The notes under the pieces: model-generated
Told to the model about the DNA's origin: nothing
Databases searched by the model: none
What the model saw: only the letters and a program-made list of their open reading frames with translations
Part shown: positions 7,228 through 12,759 of the stretch, piece after piece
Numbering within the stretch: position 1 is the first letter of the stretch
Layout: each line of letters begins with the position of its first letter
NCBI GenBank assembly: GCA_002319925.1
Contig: DCFP01000164.1
Span: 1-12,759, forward strand
Origin: Holophagaceae bacterium UBA1801
GTDB taxonomy: Bacteria; Acidobacteriota; Holophagae; Holophagales; Holophagaceae
Reading direction: 5' to 3'
DNA length: 12,759 nucleotides
Translations under genes and position numbers: made by a program

Positions 7228-7888
7228 TCACTCCATCCACAGCCAGCCTGCGAAGTCCGCTGGGGGTTTGAACATACGCGACCAGGGAAGGGGCTTCACC
7301 CTGCTGGGGCATTGATACCACGAAATCGCCGCTGAATCCGATGCTGTTCAAAAGCGAGCGGATTTTGTCCGCATGAGGATGAAAACCCTCAAGCCTCACC
7401 AATGAGCAGCCTCTGTCCGGGAGCAGGCTGGCGGGGTGATATCCGCTCTTCCACTGAATCAGCTGTGGGGCCACTCCATCGAATGCGAGACGTCCTTCAC
7501 GAGGGATGGTAATGGACCAGTACAGTTCCCCGCGATGCATCTCCGTGATGGTTCCGAAGGCATGGTCAGAAGTGTCGGAGGCTTCTTCAATATCGTCGGT
7601 TCTCGCGATCCATCCGGCCAGGAATGGCGAGCCCTTCGGTGGGAACTGATCGAGCTGGAACCAGCGCGGGCACTCGGGTTTCAAAGCCTGGGGGTCGATG
7701 GCGATCACCTCCAGGTAGCCAGTCTCCCCAAGCCGCAGCAGGCGATTGTGCGTGCCCATCTTCGAGTGTTTTCCACCGGGTTCCATCGGGACATCGAGGA
7801 CTCTGCGGATGAGGTGTTCGCCGGACTCCAGGTCGGGCGCCGTGATGACGAGATGATCAAGAAAGGAATGGAGCATGGGATGACGCAT
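7217..7888 (-). CDS. VOC superfamily / glyoxalase-like domain protein
   Basis: This protein of about 223 residues resembles the Glyoxalase_3-like branch of the vicinal oxygen chelate fold. It has FLDHLVITAPDLESG near the start, then THNRLLRLGETGYLEVIAIDP, LAGWIARTDDIEEA and a second half with AFDGVAPQLIQW and RLEGFHPHADKIRSLLNSIG. VOC proteins bind a divalent metal and act in isomerisation, dioxygenation or resistance; the reaction here cannot be deduced. The start is uncertain. The frame stays open to an ATG at 8029, but the extra 47 residues look non-coding. I chose ATG 7888 (AAGG four bases upstream); ATG 7876 is equally possible. It is the first gene of the leftward block and overlaps the zinc-ribbon gene by 11 bp. 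Confidence 0.78.
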   Translation of the reverse strand: MRHPMLHSFLDHLVITAPDLESGEHLIRRVLDVPMEPGGKHSKMGTHNRLLRLGETGYLEVIAIDPQALKPECPRWFQLDQFPPKGSPFLAGWIARTDDIEEASDTSDHAFGTITEMHRGELYWSITIPREGRLAFDGVAPQLIQWKSGYHPASLLPDRGCSLVRLEGFHPHADKIRSLLNSIGFSGDFVVSMPQQGEAPSLVAYVQTPSGLRRLAVDGVNGG

Positions 7889-8040
7889 TCGGCCTTGGAG
7901 CGTTGGAAGCCCTGGATTGTCCGATGTGACGAACTCCCGAGGGGCTGAGATAAACATCATGGGGTCGGGGATGACGAAGGAGGACCGCCCAGCGGTGTGC
8001 CGGGATTTCAAAATACTACCGAGGCTCATAACGAAGTTTT

Positions 8041-8070
8041 AAACTGATATATTAGAAATGAAATAGAGAA
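8041..8070 (-). promoter_or_regulatory. Possible leftward promoter for the VOC-zinc ribbon-Ppx-synthase block
   Basis: On the minus strand TTGTTC is followed after about 16 bases by TATATC within an AT-rich stretch (TAATATATC), unusual in this GC-rich window. Position and direction fit the four-gene block. Box assignment is by eye and other spacings are possible. Confidence 0.3.
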
Positions 8071-8284
8071 CAATGCATTTCCGCACTGCGGCTGGATCGC
8101 AAGTGCGAGCGCGTGTTTTTCCGGTATATGCAAGGCCTGATCTGCATCAGTCGGCCACGGCAAGGCTCTTTGCATCGGTGCTGGATCCCCGTTGGGCCTG
8201 CCTTGACAATGACAAGAAGCCTGCCATCCTGATGCGCAGAGCCCTATATCCCTTCCCGCCTCACGTCAGGTGATGTTTGACAGA

Positions 8285-8327
8285 CCAAGGACGGGCTCTG
8301 AGAACTGAATAATGCGTCCCGCCTTGG
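8285..8327. other. Bulged hairpin in the livK upstream region
   Basis: CCAAGG, a bulged A, then CGGG (8285-8295) pair fully with CCCGCCTTGG (8318-8327), leaving a 22-base loop. No T-run follows, so it is not an ordinary terminator on the + strand. It could be part of a leader RNA, a small RNA or a protein-binding site; I cannot choose between these. Confidence 0.35.
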
Positions 8328-8495
8328 ACGAAATAGAGATGTTGTTTTCGCTTGCTGGTAGTCGGATACAACACGAATCCCGTCGCTTGCCCGCATTACA
8401 GAAGTGGCCGGGTTCGGTGGGTGTATACCGTCGCGATTTTTTCTAGGCGCCCTTGCCCATTTGATCAAGGTTGCTGCGGATGTTCGCATCTGCAC

Positions 8496-8523
8496 TTGAC
8501 GTGGAAAAGCGGCGTGGCATTCT
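8496..8523 (+). promoter_or_regulatory. Possible livK promoter
   Basis: TTGACG (8496-8501) and CATTCT (8518-8523) are separated by 16 bp, resembling sigma-70 boxes with a good -35 and a mediocre -10. Transcription would begin about 28 bases before the livK ATG, leaving room for its ribosome site at 8547-8553. Confidence 0.35.
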
Positions 8524-8557
8524 CATCAGTCACTATCCACACCCATAAGGAGGCTTC

Positions 8558-9685
8558 ATGAAGTCTTACGCACTGTCTGCGGCCGTCGCCGCAATCCTCG
8601 CAGGCACTTTCCTGTCCTGCGGTTCGTCCAACAAAGAAATCAAGATCGGTGGCGTTGCTCCTCTGACCGGTGAAGCCGCAACGTTCGGTGCCTCCTCCAA
8701 GCAGGGCATGGAACTCGCCATCCAGGAATGGAACGACAAGGGCGGCATCGACAGCAAGAAGATCGTGTTGGCTTTCGCTGACGACAAGGGCGATCCCGCT
8801 GAGGGCGCCACGGTCTTCACCAAGTTGATCCAGCAGGACAAGGTCGCGGCCATCGTCGGCCCCGTGATGTCCAAGGTCGCTCTCGCCGGCGCTCCCATTT
8901 GTCAGGCGAACCAGCTCCCGATGATCAGCTCCACCGCCACCAACCCCAAGGTCACTGAAGTCGGCGACTACGTCTTCCGCGCCTGCTTCATCGATCCCTT
9001 CCAGGGCACCGTCGGCGCCAAGTTCGCCCTCGAAACCCTGAAGGCCAAGAAGGCCGCCTGCCTCTTCGATGTGGGCAACGACTACACCAAGGGCCTCTCC
9101 GAGTTCTTCCGTGATGGCTTCACCAAGGGCGGCGGCGAGATCGTCGCTTTCGAAGGCCACGCCACTGGCACCACCGACTTCAAGGCCCAGCTGACCAAGA
9201 TCATCGCTGCCAAGCCCGATGTCATCTACGTCTCCGACTACTACAATGACGCTGCTCTGATCGCCAAGCAGGCCCGCGAGCTCGGTTACAAGGGCACGAT
9301 GGGCGGCGGCGACGGCTGGGACAGCCCCAAGCTCACCGAAATCGGCGGCGCCTCTGTGGAAGGCTGCTGGTTCTCCAACCACTACGCTGCTGACGACACG
9401 ACCCCCGTCGTCCAGGACTTCGTGAAGAAGTACAAAGCCAAGTACAACGCTGAGCCCGACGCTCTCGCCGTGCTGGCCTACGACGGCATGAACATCATGC
9501 TCGACGCCGTCAAGCGCGCCGGCAAGACCGATGGCCCCTCGATCCAGGCAGCCCTCAAGGCCACCGATTTCAGCGGTGTCTCCGGTCACGTGAAGTTCGA
9601 CGATCACCGCAACCCCGTGAAGTCCGCCGTCATCGTTGAAGTCAAGAACGGCAAGGTGGTCTACCGCGCCACCGTCAATCCGTAA
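8558..9685 (+). CDS. livK: Branched-chain amino-acid ABC transporter substrate-binding lipoprotein
   Basis: This 375-residue receptor captures the substrate outside the cytoplasmic membrane and delivers it to LivHM. It starts with a hydrophobic signal and a cysteine at position 21 (AGTFLSCGSS), so it is probably a lipoprotein; Phe-Leu-Ser before the Cys is a slightly atypical lipobox. The mature part follows the type I periplasmic-binding fold: IKIGGVAPLTGEAATFG, AIQEWNDKGGI, AAIVGPVMSKVALA, LPMISSTATNP, ACLFDVGNDYTKGL and IYVSDYYNDAALIAKQARELG, ending near VKFDDHRNPVKSAVIVEV. AAGGAGG at 8547-8553, four bases before ATG, is the best ribosome site in the window. The synonymous codons are strongly C-biased, fitting high expression. 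The family transports Leu/Ile/Val but related proteins bind other amino acids, amides or urea; the ligand cannot be read here. Confidence 0.93.
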   Translation: MKSYALSAAVAAILAGTFLSCGSSNKEIKIGGVAPLTGEAATFGASSKQGMELAIQEWNDKGGIDSKKIVLAFADDKGDPAEGATVFTKLIQQDKVAAIVGPVMSKVALAGAPICQANQLPMISSTATNPKVTEVGDYVFRACFIDPFQGTVGAKFALETLKAKKAACLFDVGNDYTKGLSEFFRDGFTKGGGEIVAFEGHATGTTDFKAQLTKIIAAKPDVIYVSDYYNDAALIAKQARELGYKGTMGGGDGWDSPKLTEIGGASVEGCWFSNHYAADDTTPVVQDFVKKYKAKYNAEPDALAVLAYDGMNIMLDAVKRAGKTDGPSIQAALKATDFSGVSGHVKFDDHRNPVKSAVIVEVKNGKVVYRATVNP

Positions 9686-9707
9686 CTCGGACATTGACAT
9701 TCACCTT

Positions 9708-9742
9708 GGAAGGGGAGGCCTCCGGGCCCCCCTTTCCTTTGT
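9708..9742 (+). terminator. Intercistronic hairpin after livK, probable partial terminator
   Basis: GGAAGGGGAGGCC (9708-9720) pairs with GGCCCCCCTTTCC (9725-9737) around the loop TCCG, with one mismatch and one G-T pair, followed by a short T-run (TTTGT). It lies between livK and livH in one operon. It most likely stops part of the transcripts or protects the livK 3' end, giving more binding protein than permease. Confidence 0.6.
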
Positions 9743-9759
9743 AAGGGGTCCAGATACTT

Positions 9760-10674
9760 ATGAACATTTTCAGCTTCCAACAGCTCGTCAACGGGCTTCA
9801 GCTGGGATCGATCTACGCCCTGATCGCCCTCGGTTACACGATGGTCTACGGCATCGTCCGTCTGATCAACTTCGCTCACGGCGACTTCTATATGCTGGGC
9901 GCCTACGCTGCCTACGCCACGTTCTTCCTCTTCAACGCCTACCTCGCCCACATGTCCACGGGCTACGGCCTCACTTTCATCGTTCTGCTCGTGGCCATGC
10001 TCGCAGGCGCAGCGATCGCCATGCTCTCCAATACATTCGCCTATAAACCGCTTCGCTACAAACCGAAGCTCTCATCGCTGGTCACCGCCATCGGCGTGTC
10101 CATGTTCCTCGAGTACTTCTTCTCCGCGTTCCCGCCCATCGGGCCCTCCATGCGTGGTTTCCCCGAGATCCTGCCCCGGCACATGTACCAGTTCGGGGGC
10201 GCTGAGATCTCCAACTACGTGATGATTGATCTTCTCGTGGCCGCCGTGCTCATGACCGGTCTCACCTTGCTGGTCCAGAAGTCTCCCCTTGGCAAGGCCA
10301 TGCGCGCCGTCTCCCAGGACAAGGACGCTTCCAAGCTCATGGGCATCGACGTCGAGAAAATCATCTCCCTGACGTTCTTCATCGGTGGCTCCTTCGCCGG
10401 CGCAGCGGGCCTGCTTGCCGGCCTGACCTATCCGCGCATCAATCCCTACATGGGCATCCTGCCCGGTCTCAAGGCCTTCATCTCTGCTGTGCTAGGTGGC
10501 ATCGGCAACATCCCCGGGGCCATGCTCGGCGCCTACATCATGGGTCTCGCCGAGACCATCGCCAATGCGTACAACTCGCTCCTCGGCGAGGGCATCGCCT
10601 TCGTGATCCTCATCATCGTCCTCCTGGTGAGACCCACCGGCCTCCTCGGCGAGAAGATCGCCGACAAGATTTAG
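9760..10674 (+). CDS. livH: Branched-chain amino-acid ABC transporter permease LivH
   Basis: This 304-residue integral membrane permease begins with the family hallmark LVNGLQLGSIYALIALGYTMVYGIVRLINFAHGDFYMLGAY, whose GYTMVYG and NFAHGD are characteristic of LivH. Later come PLRYKPKLSSLVTAIGVSMF, the ATPase-contact loop GKAMRAVSQDKDASKLMGID (about residues 181-200) and AVLGGIGNIPGAMLGAYIMG, ending with LVRPTGLLGEK. Several hydrophobic segments span the protein, as expected for about eight helices. With LivM it forms the channel. The ribosome site is poor: AAGGGG lies 11 bases before ATG, just after the hairpin, so initiation may be weak. Stop to the livM start is only 10 bp. Confidence 0.94.
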   Translation: MNIFSFQQLVNGLQLGSIYALIALGYTMVYGIVRLINFAHGDFYMLGAYAAYATFFLFNAYLAHMSTGYGLTFIVLLVAMLAGAAIAMLSNTFAYKPLRYKPKLSSLVTAIGVSMFLEYFFSAFPPIGPSMRGFPEILPRHMYQFGGAEISNYVMIDLLVAAVLMTGLTLLVQKSPLGKAMRAVSQDKDASKLMGIDVEKIISLTFFIGGSFAGAAGLLAGLTYPRINPYMGILPGLKAFISAVLGGIGNIPGAMLGAYIMGLAETIANAYNSLLGEGIAFVILIIVLLVRPTGLLGEKIADKI

Positions 10675-10684
10675 GGAGAGTGGA

Positions 10685-11695
10685 ATGGGCAATTTCAAAT
10701 TACCTCGCTTGCTGCTCGCAGGCCTGATCTTCTTCATCATCGTGATGATCCTGAGCCCCGATATGACCGGAGCTCTGAACGGCTATTTCATGGTGATCAT
10801 CGAACGGTCGCTGATCTTTGTGATCCTGGCGATCAGCCTCAATCTGATCAACGGCATCACCGGCCAGTTCTCGCTCGGCCACATGGGATTCGCGGCGGTC
10901 GGGGCGTACGTTTCAGGAACCTTCACCTCCATCTGGTTCAAACTGAATCCGCACACCCTCTCCCACTACCCCGTGTTCATGATCTGCATCGTCATCGGAG
11001 GACTGGGCGCGGCTGTGGTCGGCTTCCTGATCGGTTTCCCCTCCCTGCGTCTGAAAGGCGATTATCTGGCCATCGTGACCCTGGGCTTCGGTGAAATCAT
11101 CCGCACGATCCTCAACAACATCGACTATGTCGGCGGCCCCCGCGGCCTCCTGGGCATCCCGATGTTCTCCAAGTTCCCCATCATCATGCTGTTCGCTTTC
11201 CTGACGGTGGTGATCCTGCGCAACTTGGTGCAGTCCTCGCATGGCCGCGCCATGCTCTCCATCCGTGAGAACGAGCTGGCCTCGGAGCTTTGCGGTGTGG
11301 ACACGGTGCGATACAAGGTGATGGGCTTCGTGATCGGCGCCTTCTTCGCCGGCATCGCGGGCGGCCTCTTGGCCCACCTGCTGACCCTGGCCCACCCGAC
11401 CCAGTACGGCTTCCTGCCCAGCGCTCTGGTCCTCATCATGGTTTATGCCGGCGGTATGGGTTCCCTCACGGGTTCCGTGCTCGCCGCCTTCACCTTGACC
11501 TTCCTGACTGAGGGTCTCCGCGTCGGCATCGATGCGCTGCCTGAATTCACGATCGCCAGCCAGACTTACAAGATCGGCACGGAATGGACCATGGTGATTT
11601 ACGCCATCCTCCTCATCCTCATCATGCTCTTCAAGACCGAAGGCATCATGGGCATGCGTGAGTCCAGGATCCTCATCATCGAGGAGAAGAAATGA
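10685..11695 (+). CDS. livM: Branched-chain amino-acid ABC transporter permease LivM
   Basis: This 336-residue permease is the LivH partner in the inner membrane. Recognisable blocks are ISLNLINGITGQFSLGHMGF followed by GAYVSG, PSLRLKGDYLAIVTLGFGEI, VGGPRGLLGIP, the ATPase-contact loop GRAMLSIRENELASELCGVD and VYAGGMGSLTGSVLAAF. The C-terminus is charged (ESRILIIEEKK), probably cytoplasmic. GGGAGAGTGGA provides the ribosome site. The stop overlaps the livG start as ATGA (11692-11695), so translation is coupled. The length is normal for LivM; the N-terminal extra domain of some LivM proteins is absent. Confidence 0.94.
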   Translation: MGNFKLPRLLLAGLIFFIIVMILSPDMTGALNGYFMVIIERSLIFVILAISLNLINGITGQFSLGHMGFAAVGAYVSGTFTSIWFKLNPHTLSHYPVFMICIVIGGLGAAVVGFLIGFPSLRLKGDYLAIVTLGFGEIIRTILNNIDYVGGPRGLLGIPMFSKFPIIMLFAFLTVVILRNLVQSSHGRAMLSIRENELASELCGVDTVRYKVMGFVIGAFFAGIAGGLLAHLLTLAHPTQYGFLPSALVLIMVYAGGMGSLTGSVLAAFTLTFLTEGLRVGIDALPEFTIASQTYKIGTEWTMVIYAILLILIMLFKTEGIMGMRESRILIIEEKK

Positions 11696-12393
11696 GCGCA
11701 CTCCTCTCAATTCAGGGCATGTCCCACTACTTCGGCGGTCTTAAGGCCGTCTCCAACTTCACCTTCGACGTCCCCGAGGGCGTGATCTACGGCCTCATCG
11801 GTCCCAACGGTTCCGGCAAGACGACGACGTTCAATCTCATCACTGGGATCTATACGCCCACTGAAGGCAAGGTTCTCTTCGAAGGGCGGGATATCACCGG
11901 CCAAAAACCATTCCGCATCGTGCAGGGCGGTGTAGCGCGCACCTTCCAGAACCTTCGCATTTTCGGCAATCTCTCTGTGATTGACAACATCCGTGTGGCT
12001 CGCCACTTCACCGTCAAGTCCGGCCTCTTCACCTCCCTCCTTCGCCTGCCCAGCTTCAAGCAGGAAGAGGAAGTGGTGCGCGAAGAAGCCATGCAGCTCA
12101 TCAAGATGATGCACCTGGAAGACCGGGCTTTCGATCAGGCGAAGAACCTCCCCTACGGCGCTCTCCGCCGTCTGGAGATCGCGCGTGCCTTGGCCACGAA
12201 GCCGAAGCTTGTGCTTCTCGACGAGCCAGCTGCGGGCATGAACCCGAAGGAAACCGATGATTTAATGGGGCTCATCCGGCAGGTCCGCGACGACTTCAAG
12301 GTCACGGTCTTCCTGATCGAGCATCACATGAAGCTCGTCATGAACGTCTGTGAGCGCGTGAAGGTCATCGACTTCGGTGAGACCATCGCCTAG
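11692..12393 (+). CDS. livG: Branched-chain amino-acid ABC transporter ATPase LivG, ended early by an in-frame TAG
   Basis: One of the two ATPases that power LivHM. Walker A is GPNGSGKTT (37-45), the Q-loop Gln is Q86 in ARTFQNLRIF, Walker B is LVLLDE (173-178) followed by PAAGMNP, and the switch histidine is H211 in LIEHHMKLV. The signature reads PYGALRRLEIARAL where LivG proteins usually have YGQQRRLEIAR, so two Gln positions are Ala and Leu. The frame stops at TAG (12391-12393) after residue 233 (...DFGETIA), where the family normally continues with E/A-G-xP and ends in EAYLG. The next 24 codons encode exactly such a tail. The catalytic core is intact, so the shortened product might still work. 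Start is the ATG overlapping the livM stop, with GAGGAG upstream. Confidence 0.9.
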   Translation: MSALLSIQGMSHYFGGLKAVSNFTFDVPEGVIYGLIGPNGSGKTTTFNLITGIYTPTEGKVLFEGRDITGQKPFRIVQGGVARTFQNLRIFGNLSVIDNIRVARHFTVKSGLFTSLLRLPSFKQEEEVVREEAMQLIKMMHLEDRAFDQAKNLPYGALRRLEIARALATKPKLVLLDEPAAGMNPKETDDLMGLIRQVRDDFKVTVFLIEHHMKLVMNVCERVKVIDFGETIA

Positions 12394-12468
12394 GGAGATC
12401 CCAAAGTGGTCGGCAAGGATCCGAAGGTGCTTGAAGCCTATCTCGGAAGGGGAGGCGCGGAATGCTGA
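12394..12468 (+). other. Detached LivG C-terminal tail, in frame after the TAG
   Basis: Directly after TAG, the same frame reads GDPKVVGKDPKVLEAYLG and six further residues, then TGA at 12466-12468. This is the conserved LivG/LivF tail pattern (GxPxxVxxDPxVxEAYLG). The TGA overlaps the livF ATG by 7 bp (ATGCTGA), the usual coupling arrangement, so the intact ancestral livG was about 258 residues. Confidence 0.85.
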
Positions 12469-12759
12469 GCGTCAAGAATCTGAAAGTCACCTTCGGTCAG
12501 ATCCAGGCCATCCGGGACGTCTCCTTCGAGGTGCCCGAGGGCAAGATCGTGACCCTCATCGGTGCCAACGGCGCCGGCAAGACCACGACGCTGCGCGCCG
12601 TGAGCGGCCTCGAGAAGGTGGCCCACGGCTCCGTGACCTTCAAGGGCAAGGACATCACCAACATGGAGGCCCACCTGCTCGTGCCCATGGGCATCTCCCA
12701 CGTGCCCGAAGGCCGCAAGATCTTCCCGACCCTCACGGTGCGGGAGAACCTGGAACTGG
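12462..12759 (+). CDS. livF: Branched-chain amino-acid ABC transporter ATPase LivF (partial, runs off the window)
   Basis: The first 99 codons of the second Liv ATPase. The start LSVKNLKVTFGQIQAIRDVS, Walker A GANGAGKTT (34-42), SGLEKVAHGSVTFKGKDIT and the LivF hallmark GISHVPEGRKIFPTLTVRENL (the Q-loop region reads VPEGR instead of RTFQN) separate it from LivG. GGGGAGG about eight bases before ATG is a strong ribosome site. It partners LivG as a heterodimer below LivHM. The rest of the gene, including the signature and Walker B, lies outside the window. Confidence 0.93.
   Translation, partial: MLSVKNLKVTFGQIQAIRDVSFEVPEGKIVTLIGANGAGKTTTLRAVSGLEKVAHGSVTFKGKDITNMEAHLLVPMGISHVPEGRKIFPTLTVRENLEL

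Larger units (their letters stand above)
7889..8557. other. Long intergenic region before the liv operon
   Basis: About 670 bp (530 bp if the VOC gene starts at 8029) with no convincing gene. The left end includes an AT-rich stretch at 8036-8070 that may hold the leftward promoter. The 66-codon plus-strand frame at 8073-8273 has no good ribosome site, no family resemblance and unremarkable composition, so I do not call it. A bulged hairpin lies at 8285-8327, and the probable livK promoter and ribosome site lie at the right end. The length exceeds what two divergent promoters need, leaving room for operators, a long leader or a small RNA. Confidence 0.6.

Noticed and set aside
8073..8273. 66-codon plus-strand open frame in the livK upstream region
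   Set aside because: No Shine-Dalgarno sequence, no motif or membrane segment, and no overlap or spacing that ties it to a neighbour.
8277..8305. Perfect TTGACA as a -35 box in the livK upstream region
   Set aside because: The sequence 17 bases later (GAGAAC) is not a -10 box, and the nearest AT-rich candidate is too far away.
8465..9700. 411-codon open frame on the minus strand opposite livK
   Set aside because: livK is unmistakable. Its strongly C-ending codons remove stops from the opposite strand, and the antisense product is a low-complexity Gly/Val/Asp/Leu-rich sequence without motifs.
10913..11710. 265-codon minus-strand open frame opposite livM
   Set aside because: The product is an Asp/Glu/His/Gly-rich artefact of reading a membrane-protein gene backwards.
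1..12759. CRISPR array, tRNA, rRNA, integrase, phage or toxin-antitoxin genes
   Set aside because: I looked for regularly spaced repeats, tRNA-like cloverleafs and mobile-element proteins and found none.

Overview
The window is a GC-rich bacterial chromosomal segment with tightly packed genes. Gene style and content fit an anaerobic or facultative member of the Acidobacteriota, class Holophagae (Geothrix or Holophaga-like). The pointers are a single-chain pyruvate:ferredoxin oxidoreductase, a dihydroorotate-dehydrogenase-like partner gene, an HD-containing Ppx/GppA protein and a complete Liv-type amino-acid ABC transporter. That placement is inferred from overall impression, not from a phylogenetic marker.

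Left part (1-2253): the C-terminal end of NifJ/PFOR is closed by a strong terminator (365-400). Directly against it lies a 193-bp palindromic intergenic element (401-593) with 19-bp perfect terminal inverted repeats. A DHOD-like flavoprotein gene (662-1654, +) follows. It converges on a small nitroreductase gene (1720-2253, -), with a perfect 36-bp palindromic bidirectional terminator between them.

Middle part (2435-8029): a short UspA-like protein and a core-only amidohydrolase of the YtcJ type lie on the + strand. A four-gene block on the - strand is read right to left: VOC/glyoxalase-like protein, two-TM zinc-ribbon protein, Ppx/GppA phosphatase with C-terminal HD domain, and a 2-isopropylmalate/homocitrate synthase-family enzyme. 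Close spacing or overlap suggests an operon. Its last gene overlaps the amidohydrolase gene tail to tail by 12 bp.

Right part (8030-12759): after about 0.5-0.67 kb without a convincing gene, a branched-chain/hydrophobic amino-acid ABC operon runs to the window edge as livK-livH-livM-livG-livF (livF cut off). A hairpin between livK and livH probably sets the excess of binding protein over permease. livG carries an in-frame amber TAG at codon 234. The downstream 24 codons keep the conserved LivG C-terminal tail and the original 7-bp overlap with livF, so the stop looks like a recent nonsense mutation, a sequencing error or a readthrough site.

Most of the window is ordinary metabolism and transport. 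The two best leads are the livG amber codon and the palindromic element at 401-593.
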